Of a DNA stretch of 64,000 nt, positions 16,936-24,800 are shown piece after piece. The notes under the pieces are model-generated. The model was not told the origin of the DNA, did no database searches, and was given only the letters and a program-made list of their open reading frames with translations. The DNA lies in contig NZ_NXIA01000004.1 of NCBI RefSeq assembly GCF_002412165.1, forward strand, positions 124,001 through 188,000, in the 5' to 3' direction. Position 1 is the first letter of the stretch; every line of letters starts with the position of its first letter. The stretch is from Curtobacterium sp. 'Ferrero'. Its GTDB lineage: Bacteria; Actinomycetota; Actinomycetes; Actinomycetales; Microbacteriaceae. The position numbers were made by a program, and so were the translations under genes.

Positions 16936-17835
16936 GTGACCCGGATCCCGCTCGACGCGCTCGAGGTCGTCGTCGCGGTCGGCACCGAGGGCAGTGTCGC
17001 GCGGGCGGCCGGTCGGCTCGGCATCAGCCCGCAGGCCGTGTCGGCGAAGCTCCGACGCACCGAACGGACACTCGAGGTGCGGCTGTTCGACCGGACGTCG
17101 ACCGGTGTCACCACGACCGAGGCCGGACGCTCGGTGCTGGGCTGGGCGGCGGAGGTCCTCGCCGCCTCCGACGCGTTCGCCGACCGGGTGGCGTCGCTCC
17201 GGACCGCTCCCGGGCGGGTGCGGGTCGCAGCGAGCCTGACGATCGCGGAACACCTGGCCCCGGTGTGGATGGTGGAGTCCGCGACCACGAGCGGTGACCG
17301 GGTGGAGCTCTCGGCGATGAACTCCGTCGAGGTCGTCGCCCGGGTGCGGGCGGGTGAGGCCGAGGTCGGGTTCGTGGAGACGACGGACCTCCCCCAGGAC
17401 CTGACGACCCGGACCGTGGCGCGCGACGAGCTCGTCCTCGTCGTCCCGCCGACGCACCCCTTCGCCGGGCGGGCCGAGGTGCCGCTCGCCGAGGTCGCGG
17501 CCACCCCGCTCGTCACGCGGGAGTCCGGGTCCGGCACCCGCACCTCGTTCGAGGCGCTGTGCGCGGGACACGGGGTCCCCACGGTCGCGACGCCCGCGCA
17601 GGTCGTCGCGACGACGGCCGGGGTGCGCGCGGCCGTCCTGCGGGGTGCCGGCCCGGCCGTGCTGTCGATCCTCGCGGTCCGCGACGACCTCGCACTGGGA
17701 CGCCTCGTCCGGGTGCGGATCCCGGACGCACGGCTGGTCCGGCCGCTCACCGCGATCTGGCACGGCGGTCGGGCGCTCCCCGCCGCCGCGACGCGGTTCG
17801 TCGAGCTGGCCGCCCGGACGCCCGACGACCGCTGA
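16936..17835 (+). CDS. LysR-family transcriptional regulator
   Basis: A 299-residue regulator with an N-terminal winged helix-turn-helix (residues 5-63; GSVARAAGRLGISPQAVSAKLRRTERTL) and a periplasmic-binding-protein-like effector domain. The effector domain resembles the CysB/YeiE branch, whose members often control a neighbouring YeiH transporter or sulfur genes. Here the yeiH-like gene is convergent rather than divergent, 22 bases beyond the stop. GTG at 16936 has TAGGGT exactly 6 nt upstream and no ribosome binding site, so it is probably leaderless. Confidence 0.88.
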   Translation: MTRIPLDALEVVVAVGTEGSVARAAGRLGISPQAVSAKLRRTERTLEVRLFDRTSTGVTTTEAGRSVLGWAAEVLAASDAFADRVASLRTAPGRVRVAASLTIAEHLAPVWMVESATTSGDRVELSAMNSVEVVARVRAGEAEVGFVETTDLPQDLTTRTVARDELVLVVPPTHPFAGRAEVPLAEVAATPLVTRESGSGTRTSFEALCAGHGVPTVATPAQVVATTAGVRAAVLRGAGPAVLSILAVRDDLALGRLVRVRIPDARLVRPLTAIWHGGRALPAAATRFVELAARTPDDR

Positions 17836-17857
17836 CCGACGACCGAGTTTCAGAGCC

Positions 17858-18964
17858 TCAGAGCATCCCGAACGCGGCCTGCACGCCGAGGCTCGTCCCC
17901 GCGACCAGCACCCACAGGACGATCCCGAGGAGCATCGGCCGGAAGCCCGCGCGGCGCAGCGCACCGAAGTCGGTCGAGACGCCGATGGCCGCAAGCGCCA
18001 CCGTGATGAGGAACGAGGCGACGGTCGCGAACGCCGGAGCCGCGCTCGCCGGCAGCACGCCGACGGTCCGCAGCAGCACCACGACCAGGAACCCGACGAG
18101 GAACCACGGCACCAGACGGAACACCCGGAACCCGGCGGCCCGACCCCCGCCCGCGCCGGCGGCTCCCGCTCCTGCCGCGTCGGCTCCTGCCGACCCCGCG
18201 CCCGTGGTGACGGCCGCCCGGGCGGTGCGCCGCGCGTCCAGGCCGGCCAACCCGACGACGATCGGGATGATCATGAGCGTCCGGACCAGCTTGACGACGA
18301 CCGCCGTGTCGGTCGCCTGGCGACCGTAGACGGTCGCCGTGGCGACGACCGACGAGGTGTCGTTGACGGCGGTGCCGGCGAAGACGCCGAACGCGTGCTG
18401 CGAGAGGCCGAGCGCGTGGCCGAGCAGCGGGAAGAGGAAGACCGCCGCGACGTTGCACAGGAAGATCGTCGACATGGCGTAGGCGACGTCCGCCCCGACC
18501 GCACCGACCACCGGCGTCACCGCGGCGATCGCCGACGCCCCGCAGATGCCGGTCCCGACCCCGATGAGCGTCCGGAGCGTCGACGACACCCGGAGCGCGC
18601 GGCCGATGAGCCACGCCCCGAGCAGGCACACCGCGAGCGTGGTGAGCATCACCGGGAGGGTCTCGGCACCGATCCGGAGCACGGCCGCGATCGACAGCTG
18701 CGCCCCGAGCAGGACGACGGCCGCCTGCAGCACCCGGCTCGACGAGAACTTCACGCCCGGAGCGAGGACGCCGAGGCCGCCCTCGCCCCGACGCCGGACC
18801 AGCCACCCGAGCACCGCGCCGAGGATGACCGCGGGCACCGGGCCGCCGACCACCGGCACGAGCACGGCGATCGCGGTGGCCACCGCGCCGATGACGATGG
18901 CGACGGCGACCCCGGGCAGGGCGGAACGGACGGCGGGGAGGGTGCTGGACATGCTCCCCAGCAT
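17858..18964 (-). CDS. YeiH-family putative exporter
   Basis: A 368-residue polytopic membrane protein with about ten hydrophobic segments. Family motifs are visible in PVVGGPVPAVILGAVLGWL, GVKFSSSRVLQAAVVLLGAQLS, GICGASAIAAVTPVV and GTAVNDTSSVVATATVYG. YeiH proteins are annotated as putative sulfate exporters, and some are linked to sulfonate or bile-acid metabolism; transport is poorly proved. A Gly/Ala-rich insert of about 25 residues lies in a cytoplasmic loop after DARRTARAAV. Start is uncertain between ATG 18964 and ATG 18952, both without good ribosome binding sites. A three-half-site operator lies just upstream. Confidence 0.82.
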   Translation of the reverse strand: MLGSMSSTLPAVRSALPGVAVAIVIGAVATAIAVLVPVVGGPVPAVILGAVLGWLVRRRGEGGLGVLAPGVKFSSSRVLQAAVVLLGAQLSIAAVLRIGAETLPVMLTTLAVCLLGAWLIGRALRVSSTLRTLIGVGTGICGASAIAAVTPVVGAVGADVAYAMSTIFLCNVAAVFLFPLLGHALGLSQHAFGVFAGTAVNDTSSVVATATVYGRQATDTAVVVKLVRTLMIIPIVVGLAGLDARRTARAAVTTGAGSAGADAAGAGAAGAGGGRAAGFRVFRLVPWFLVGFLVVVLLRTVGVLPASAAPAFATVASFLITVALAAIGVSTDFGALRRAGFRPMLLGIVLWVLVAGTSLGVQAAFGML

Positions 18965-18997
18965 GGACGCGCCACCCCGGGGCCGCCAGCGGCACGC

Positions 18998-19026
18998 GGT
19001 TGCGGTGCCGCAACCACCGGTTGCGG
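18998..19026. promoter_or_regulatory. LysR-type operator candidate upstream of yeiH
   Basis: Three copies of one half-site: GGTTGCGG at 18998-19005, its complement CCGCAACC at 19008-19015, and GGTTGCGG again at 19019-19026. The first two make an inverted repeat containing TTGC-N6-GCAA, close to the T-N11-A form of LysR boxes. It lies 34 bp before the yeiH start. The convergent LysR at 16936 is the obvious candidate to bind it. Confidence 0.6.
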
Positions 19027-19067
19027 CGAGACCCTGGTCCCGGGTCGGACCCGGCCGCCCGCCGTCC

Positions 19068-19694
19068 TCAGCCCTGCGGCGGGACGTCCCCGCGCATGAC
19101 GACCCGGCCGGCCGACGCGTCCCACGTGAAGGTCGCCTCGGAGCGCCCGCTCGCTGCCGCGTCGGTCTCACCCGCCCGCGGGTAGGTGTACGTCACCGCG
19201 ATCGTGGCGTCCGAGGTCCGGGACGTCTGCGGGAAGAAGCCGTACTGCTCCTTCGTGGCCGTCCCGAGGTACCGACCGTCGTGGAACAGCAGGATCGCGT
19301 ACGGCGAGCTCGCGGTCGCGCCCTCGATCGGCACCACCACGCTCGACAGGGCCGCGCAGGGGTCGAAGATCGTGGTGGTGGCGTGCGAGGCGTCCCACCG
19401 TGCCTCGGGCAGTCCGGAGGGCGCGGGCAGTCCCGCCACGGCGGCGGCCGTCACGGTGCGGGCGTCAGACGTCCCGCACGCCGACGACCCCGTGGTGGAC
19501 GACGTTCCCGGCGTCGACGACGCCCCTGCGGTCGGCGTGCTCGACGCCGTCGGGGACCCCGCCGTGGTCGTCGGCGCCGCCGTCACGGTCCGGGTCACGG
19601 TCGGCGTCGGCGTCGTGCCACCCGAGGAGCACGCGGCGAGCGCCCCCACGAGGGCGAAGACGGGCACGAGCAGGAGGGACCGGTGGATGCGCAC
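19068..19694 (-). CDS. LppP/LprE-like secreted lipoprotein
   Basis: A 208-residue lipoprotein. The signal peptide ends in a lipobox ALAAC with Cys22 as the lipidation site. A Thr/Ser/Pro/Ala-rich spacer of about 50 residues follows, typical of actinobacterial surface lipoproteins. The remaining 125 residues contain DPCAALSSVVVPI, YAILLFHDGRYLGTAT and GFFPQTSR, matching the LppP/LprE domain as I know it. Function is unknown. GTG 19694 has GACGAT 6 nt upstream. Confidence 0.78.
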   Translation of the reverse strand: MRIHRSLLLVPVFALVGALAACSSGGTTPTPTVTRTVTAAPTTTAGSPTASSTPTAGASSTPGTSSTTGSSACGTSDARTVTAAAVAGLPAPSGLPEARWDASHATTTIFDPCAALSSVVVPIEGATASSPYAILLFHDGRYLGTATKEQYGFFPQTSRTSDATIAVTYTYPRAGETDAAASGRSEATFTWDASAGRVVMRGDVPPQG

Positions 19695-19845
19695 GGCACG
19701 ATCGTCGTCCGCCCAGCGCGGACTCGTTCCGGTGCGGAACGGATCGAGCCCGGATCGTGACCTCCTGTGCGATCGGAAAGTACGATGGTCCTCCGGAAGC
19801 AACGGCGGTTCCGCGTCCACACACCTGAGCACCCGAAGAGCCACC

Positions 19846-20175
19846 GTGTCCGAACACCGCATCGAGTACGTCGCCCGCGACCGCACGGGCATCACCGCCG
19901 TCATCACGACCACCGGGGTCATCGACGTCGACACCGTCATCCAGCACATCAGCGCCGGGCACTCCGGGTACTACGTCGACCGCGACTGGAAGCGCGCACC
20001 GGTCCGGAGCCTGACCTCGTTCAGCGGGGAGTACCTCTTCGCGAACTGGGACGGCTCGAAGCGGAACATGCTGCACGACCTGGCGTTCCCGTCCCCCACC
20101 CGGACGATCGCGCTGCCCCCGCGGCGTCCGTCCCGGCTCCGGTCGATCGTCCGGACCCTGCTCGGCCGCCGCTAG
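19846..20175 (+). CDS. Small basic protein, DUF3892-like
   Basis: A 109-residue soluble protein. The first 70 residues (EYVARDRTGITAVITTTGVIDVDTVIQHISAGHSGYYVDRDWKRAPV) look like a DUF3892 fold: a mixed alpha/beta unit converting a query residue pattern into a small surface domain. The C-terminal 25 residues are very basic (PPRRPSRLRSIVRTLLGRR) and could bind nucleic acid or membrane. Function unknown. GTG 19846 is preceded by GAAGAG. It is monocistronic, ending at a strong terminator. Confidence 0.65.
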   Translation: MSEHRIEYVARDRTGITAVITTTGVIDVDTVIQHISAGHSGYYVDRDWKRAPVRSLTSFSGEYLFANWDGSKRNMLHDLAFPSPTRTIALPPRRPSRLRSIVRTLLGRR

Positions 20176-20185
20176 CTGACCGCTC

Positions 20186-20245
20186 CGGGAAGCCAGGCCC
20201 GGTGCGGTGAGCAGACCTGCTGACCGCACCGGGCCTGGCTTCCCG
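20186..20245. terminator. Strong bidirectional terminator with 23-bp arms
   Basis: Perfect 23-bp arms at 20186-20208 and 20223-20245 enclose a 14-nt loop that itself contains gcag...ctgc. It sits between two convergent genes, 10 bases from each stop. It shares CGGGA...GGCCCGGTGCGG with the GGGAGGC family but has extra bases (AGCCA). Confidence 0.85.
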
Positions 20246-20255
20246 TTCGACGTCG

Positions 20256-21095
20256 TCAGACCTCGCGCGTGCGCGCCGCCGCCAACGCGATCCCGCCGAC
20301 GACGAGGACCTCCGCCGCGAGGACCGCGAACCCGCCCCACCCGTCGAGCTGCAGGCCGGTGCCGGGCTGCTGCGTCGTGGCGGGCGAGTAGAGCTGTCCG
20401 CCGGCCTGCGACGGCAGGAACTGGGACAGGTCGGCGACCCACTGCGCGCCGGTGAGCGCCGCGAGCAGCTGCACGATGATCGGCAGCACGAGCAGGATGC
20501 CGAGCGTGATCGCGATGCCGCCGGCGCTGGACTTCACGAGGAGCCCGAACCCGAAGGCGAGCAGGGCGACGAGCGTCACGTACACGGACGACCCGAGGAT
20601 CGGCAGGACGACGGCGGGGTCGGCGACGTCGGGGTGGATGCCGTTGCCTGCCTGCAGCGCCGCGGCCGCCACGACCCCGATCCACGTCGACACCGCGCTG
20701 ACCAGGAACGTGGTGAGCGCGAGGACGAGGGCCTTGGCGAGCACGGCTCCGGTGCGGCCGGGGTCGGCCGTGAACGTCGACCGGATCTGCCCGGTGCCGT
20801 ACTCACCCGTGATGATGAGTACGCCGAGCACACCGACGACGAGCGCCGTGAACGTCACGCTCGCGGTGGCGAAGGAGACGAACAGGCTGTTCACCTGGTC
20901 CTGCCCGCCGCCCTGCGGGGGAGCGTCGACGACACTGCCGAGCAGCACCGCCATGGCGATCGTGATCACGACGAGGATCGCGTAGCACCAGATCGTCGAC
21001 CGGATGCTGCGGAGCTTGATCCACTCGCTGCGGACCAGTCGGGGGAAGGACAGGCGGACGCCGGACATCGTGGGCGTCGTGGTCGTGGAGGTCAT
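20256..21095 (-). CDS. ABC-2 type permease subunit
   Basis: A 279-residue protein with six predicted transmembrane helices starting at about residue 36 (STIWCYAILVVITIAMAVLL). The motif RLVRSEWIKLRSIRSTIW just before helix 1 is typical of bacitracin/lantibiotic-type ABC-2 permeases, as is ITGEYGTGQIRSTFTADPGRTGAVLAK in the first cytoplasmic loop. Its start overlaps the ATPase stop by 4 bases (ATGA). Substrate unknown; a lipid or antimicrobial peptide exporter is plausible. Confidence 0.85.
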   Translation of the reverse strand: MTSTTTTPTMSGVRLSFPRLVRSEWIKLRSIRSTIWCYAILVVITIAMAVLLGSVVDAPPQGGGQDQVNSLFVSFATASVTFTALVVGVLGVLIITGEYGTGQIRSTFTADPGRTGAVLAKALVLALTTFLVSAVSTWIGVVAAAALQAGNGIHPDVADPAVVLPILGSSVYVTLVALLAFGFGLLVKSSAGGIAITLGILLVLPIIVQLLAALTGAQWVADLSQFLPSQAGGQLYSPATTQQPGTGLQLDGWGGFAVLAAEVLVVGGIALAAARTREV

Positions 21096-22009
21096 CGGAC
21101 GGCCTCCGATCGGTACTCGACGTCGTCTCGGGTGAGGGCCATGTACGCCTCCTCCAGGCTCGCGCCCATGGGGGTCAACTCGTGGACGGGAGCGCCGACG
21201 CGGGCGGCGACGTCACCGATGTGCCGCGCGTCGGGGCCGACGACCACGAAGGCGCCGTCCTCGCGCGGGGTGACGGCGGACGCAGCCGTACCGAGGGCGC
21301 CGAACAGCTGGTCCGGTGCCGGGGTCCGGACGAGGACCCGCTGGGCACCACCTTCGCCGGCTGCGACGAACTCGCCGATCGGGGCGTCGGCCAGCACGCG
21401 GCCGCGGCCGAGCACGACGACGCGGTCGGCGGTCTGCGCCATCTCGCTCATGAGGTGGCTCGACAGGAACACGGTCCGGCCGTCGGCTGCCATGCGGCGG
21501 GCGAGCTGCCGCACCCACACGACTCCGTCCGGGTCGAGTCCGTTCACGGGCTCGTCGAGGATGAGCGTCCGCGGGTCGCCGAGCAGGGCGGCCGCGATGC
21601 CGAGCCGCTGCCCCATGCCGAGGGAGAACCCGCCGACGCGCTTCTTCGCGACGGCGTCGAGGCCGGTCATCTCGATGACCTCGTGCACCCGGGCCTTGGG
21701 GATGCCGTGGGTCGCGGCGAGTGAGAGCAGGTGGGCGTACGCGCTCCGACCGGAGTGCACCGCCTTCGCCTCGAGCAGCGCGCCGACCTGCCGGAGGGGG
21801 TCGCGGAAGGTGCGGTAGGGCGCCCCGTTCACGAGCGCGCGTCCCGACGTGGGGCGGTCGAGCCCCATGATCATGCGCATCGTGGTGGACTTCCCGGCGC
21901 CGTTCGGCCCGAGGAAGCCCGTGACGCTCCCGGGACGGACGACGAACGAGACGTCGTTGACGGCGACCTTCTGGCCGTAGTGCTTGGTGAGGTGCTCGAC
22001 TTCGATCAC
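21092..22009 (-). CDS. ABC transporter ATPase, BcrA-like
   Basis: A 305-residue ATPase: Walker A GPNGAGKST near 34-42, signature FSLGMGQRLG, Walker B LILDEPVNGLDPDG, and the H-loop SSHLMSEM. The C-terminal 90 residues are the extension found in the BcrA/drug-exporter branch (LEEAYMALTRDDVEYRSEAVR). GTG 22009 is chosen because homology starts at IEVEHLTKHYG; TAGCGT lies 7 nt upstream with no ribosome binding site, suggesting a leaderless transcript for the two-gene operon. Confidence 0.88.
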   Translation of the reverse strand: MIEVEHLTKHYGQKVAVNDVSFVVRPGSVTGFLGPNGAGKSTTMRMIMGLDRPTSGRALVNGAPYRTFRDPLRQVGALLEAKAVHSGRSAYAHLLSLAATHGIPKARVHEVIEMTGLDAVAKKRVGGFSLGMGQRLGIAAALLGDPRTLILDEPVNGLDPDGVVWVRQLARRMAADGRTVFLSSHLMSEMAQTADRVVVLGRGRVLADAPIGEFVAAGEGGAQRVLVRTPAPDQLFGALGTAASAVTPREDGAFVVVGPDARHIGDVAARVGAPVHELTPMGASLEEAYMALTRDDVEYRSEAVR

Positions 22010-22332
22010 GCAGACGACGCTACGGGGACCCTCACGGTGCGCGCGTCCCCCGCAGGACGGACATGCGGTCGCCGCCGTGCACCCCCAGAAGGAGGGGGAG
22101 CCGGTCCGTGGAGCGCATCGAGCCGGACCGCGCACCCAGGCAACGTGCAGGCTGGACCAGCACAGCGCCGCCCAGGGACCACGCGGGAGCCACCGGAGTC
22201 CTCGGAGTTCCACCAACTCCTCCAAACCACCGGGTCGCCCGCTCCGAAGACCCTGTGCGACTGGGACAGTTCCGTGACGACGACCGCCACGGGCCCATCG
22301 AGTTCGAACCCACCGTTCGGAAGGACAGCACC
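22010..22332. other. 323-bp divergent spacer
   Basis: No gene is visible. The left end holds the TAGCGT -10 candidate of the ABC operon. Small hairpins occur at 22082-22098 (CCCCC/GGGGG) and 22204-22220 (GGAGTT-N5-AACTCC). The right end gives the AAGGA ribosome binding site of the DUF4383 gene. I see no recognisable -35/-10 pair for that gene. Confidence 0.5.
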
Positions 22333-22794
22333 ATGACCGCACACTCCACCCCCGCCCGCACCGGGTTCGCAGCGACCCTCACCCAGAAGGTCGCGCTGCT
22401 CTTCGGTGTCGTGTTCCTCCTCGTCGGCATCGCCGGCTTCATCCCCGGCCTGACCATGGACATGGGCACGATGTCGATGGCCGGCAACGGCTCGATGGCG
22501 TTCCTCGTCGGCGTCTTCCAGGTGTCGATCCTGCACAACGTCGTCCACCTGCTGTTCGGCGTCGTCGGCCTCCTCGCCGCCCGCACCGCGACCGCGTCGA
22601 AGCTCTACCTCGTCGTCGGCGGCATCGTCTACTTCGTCCTGTTCCTGTACGGCCTGTTCACCGCCGGCATGGCGACGCCCGCCAACTTCGTCCCGCTGAA
22701 CAGCGCCGACAACGTGCTGCACTTCGTGCTCGCGGTCGCGATGGTCGTCCTCGGACTCGTCGTCCCGCGGGTCGGCGCGCGCTCCGCGCGCTGA
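22333..22794 (+). CDS. DUF4383 membrane protein
   Basis: A 153-residue protein with four transmembrane helices. The sequence QVSILHNVVHLLFGVVGLLAAR and NSADNVLHFVLAVAMVVLGL contains the repeated (H)NxxH-like pattern (HNVVH, DNVLH) of the DUF4383 family. These are common actinobacterial inner-membrane proteins without known function, often stress-induced. A Met/Gly-rich loop (TMDMGTMSMAGNGSM) lies between helices 1 and 2. ATG 22333 follows AAGGACAGCACC. Confidence 0.82.
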   Translation: MTAHSTPARTGFAATLTQKVALLFGVVFLLVGIAGFIPGLTMDMGTMSMAGNGSMAFLVGVFQVSILHNVVHLLFGVVGLLAARTATASKLYLVVGGIVYFVLFLYGLFTAGMATPANFVPLNSADNVLHFVLAVAMVVLGLVVPRVGARSAR

Positions 22795-22860
22795 CGTCGG
22801 TCGGCGGGACCGGGTGCTCGGTCCCGCCGGATCCGGTCCCCGGGATCAGGGGCGACCGAA

Positions 22861-22910
22861 CGACGGACGGGAGGCCCGGTACCAGCTGGTACCGGGCCTC
22901 CCGTCCGTCG
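22861..22910. terminator. 50-bp perfect palindrome between convergent genes
   Basis: Positions 22861-22885 are the exact reverse complement of 22886-22910, with centre CCAG/CTGG and the family core GGGAGGCCCGGTACC. It lies 9 bases from the stop of the APC permease on the minus strand and 66 bases from the DUF4383 stop. As RNA it folds on either strand, so it is a likely bidirectional terminator. Confidence 0.85.
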
Positions 22911-22919
22911 TCTGCCGGG

Positions 22920-24656
22920 TCAGCGGTCGCGGCGCGACCGGGTCCTGCGGAACCGCTTGCCCGTCTCCTCGTCCACCGCGATGCTGCCGGTGGGCAGGTT
23001 CGACAGGTCGGGGGCGATGACGGTCGGCTCCCGTCCCGAGTCCGGGAGCCCCATCGTCTCGACGTCACCCGGCACGTCGAGCACGAGCACCGGTGTCCGC
23101 GCCGTGAGCGTCCGCCCGGCGAAGAAGTCGGGCGAGCGGAGCCACCACACCACCATCAGGACCGCGCCGATCAGGATCGAGCCGATCCCGACCACGGCGA
23201 CCGCCCCGATGCCGAGGATCGTGACGTCGTGTCCGGAGTCGTCCTGCAGCCAGTCCGGCTGGGCGAACTGCGCGAGCCCGTAGACGAACGTGATCGCGAG
23301 GGTGAGTCCGCCGACGAACGGGACGACGCCCCGCATCACCAGGTTCCGGAGGCTCGAGAACAGCGATCGGCGGTACACCCAGACGCACGCGAAGCCGGTG
23401 AGGCCGTAGTAGAACGCGATCATCAGGCCGACCGAGCCGATCAGTGCGGTGAGCAGGTTCGTCGAGATCACGGTGAAGAGCACGTAGAACCCGATCGACG
23501 CGAGTCCCATGCCGACCGTCGACCACGTCGGTGTCAGGAAGCGCTTGTGGATGCGGGCGAACTGGGTCGGGATGGCCTTGTACGCGGCCATCGACAGCGC
23601 CGTGCGGGCCGTCGGCAGGATCGTCGTCTGCGTGGACGCGGAGGCCGACGTGAGGATCGAGAACGCCAGGAGCGCCATCGCCGCGTGCCCGATGAACGAG
23701 TCGCCGAAGAGCGTCGGACCGATGGCGGAGAACACGTCGTCCGCGTTCGTCTGCGACCCGAGGCCGATGCCCTTCGTGCCGACGCCGGCGAACGCGATCG
23801 CGGCGATCGAGACCAGGGCGTAGATCACGAGCAGGAGGACGGTGCTGATCACCGCGGCCCGGCCCGGGGTCTTGCCGGGGTCCTTCGTCTCCTCGTTGAG
23901 CGACACCGCGGTGTCCCAGCCCCAGTAGATGAAGATCGCGGTCAGCATGGCGGGGGCGATCACGGACCCGAAGTCCATCCCGCTCGGCCACAGCCACGAC
24001 AGCGACGGGGTCAGCGACCCGGCGGTACCGTTCCCCGTGCCGACCCGCACCAGGGCGACCGTGGCGAACATGACGAGCACGACGACCTCGATGCCGAGCA
24101 GCACGTACTGCAGCCGGGCGGACACCTCGACGCCGACGTAGCAGATCACCGTCATCACGGCGATCCACACGACCCCGGCGACGGTCGACCAGAGGGTGCT
24201 GCCGCCGAGCGCCGTGATCGCGGGGTCGTTCGTGACCGTGCCGACGAAGGTGTAGCCGTACGAGCCGGCGATCTGCGCGAGGTTCGCCATCACGATGATG
24301 TCGGCGGCGATGATGCCCCACCCGCCGAGCCAGCCCGTCACCGCCCCGAACGCCCGCGTCGCCCACGTGAACGTCGTGCCGCAGTCGGGGTCCTCGGCGT
24401 TGAGCTCCTGGTAGGCCACCGCGATCATCCACATCGGGATGAACGCCAGCAGCATGATCGCCGGGGCCTTGACCCCGGCGAGCAGTGCCCCGCCGCTCGC
24501 GACGACGAGGCCGAGGCTCGCCGCCAGGCTGTAGGCGGGCGCCGTCGACGAGATGCCCATCACCACGCTGCCGAACAGACCGAGCGCGCCGGTGCGCAGG
24601 CCCTTGTCGACCGTGGTCGTGTCGGTCGGGGCCGTCACGACTCCTTGATCACGCAT
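22920..24656 (-). CDS. APC-superfamily amino acid/polyamine permease
   Basis: A 578-residue permease with twelve or so transmembrane helices. Helix 1 carries GLFGSVVMGISSTAPAYSLAASLG, the substrate-binding GxSxxxP-like break of the APC family, and helix 6 IFIYWGWDTAVSLNEET. A long soluble C-terminal tail of about 75 residues (from FFAGRTLTARTP) ends in a basic stretch FRRTRSRRDR. ATG 24656 has GAGAGG 7 nt upstream; a GTG two codons earlier is less well placed. It is divergent from an amine oxidase, so an amine, possibly a polyamine, is a reasonable substrate guess. Confidence 0.88.
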   Translation of the reverse strand: MRDQGVVTAPTDTTTVDKGLRTGALGLFGSVVMGISSTAPAYSLAASLGLVVASGGALLAGVKAPAIMLLAFIPMWMIAVAYQELNAEDPDCGTTFTWATRAFGAVTGWLGGWGIIAADIIVMANLAQIAGSYGYTFVGTVTNDPAITALGGSTLWSTVAGVVWIAVMTVICYVGVEVSARLQYVLLGIEVVVLVMFATVALVRVGTGNGTAGSLTPSLSWLWPSGMDFGSVIAPAMLTAIFIYWGWDTAVSLNEETKDPGKTPGRAAVISTVLLLVIYALVSIAAIAFAGVGTKGIGLGSQTNADDVFSAIGPTLFGDSFIGHAAMALLAFSILTSASASTQTTILPTARTALSMAAYKAIPTQFARIHKRFLTPTWSTVGMGLASIGFYVLFTVISTNLLTALIGSVGLMIAFYYGLTGFACVWVYRRSLFSSLRNLVMRGVVPFVGGLTLAITFVYGLAQFAQPDWLQDDSGHDVTILGIGAVAVVGIGSILIGAVLMVVWWLRSPDFFAGRTLTARTPVLVLDVPGDVETMGLPDSGREPTVIAPDLSNLPTGSIAVDEETGKRFRRTRSRRDR

Positions 24657-24677
24657 GTCCACACCTCTCGGATGCAG

Positions 24678-24750
24678 TGCGACGATATCCGTCGTCGCAG
24701 GCCCACAGCCCTGTGGTTCCGAGCACTGAAACTAGCGCTTTGCGACGATT
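24678..24750. promoter_or_regulatory. Repeated TGCGACGA operator in the permease/oxidase promoter region
   Basis: TGCGACGA-N6-TCGTCGCA forms an inverted repeat at 24678-24699. The left half with its flank (TGCGACGAT.TCCG) recurs at 24741-24754, 63 bp away, about six helical turns. A degenerate third copy, TGTGACGA, is at 24763. The binding protein is unknown; no regulator gene is adjacent. Confidence 0.6.
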
Positions 24751-24800
24751 TCCGCACTACCCTGTGACGATCGAGATGCAGCACCGAGAGGAGCGCCAGG

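Noticed and set aside
22861-22910. 50-bp palindrome considered as the terminal repeat of an insertion sequence
   Set aside because: There is no transposase frame beside it and it is a single symmetric unit with relatives at many gene ends.
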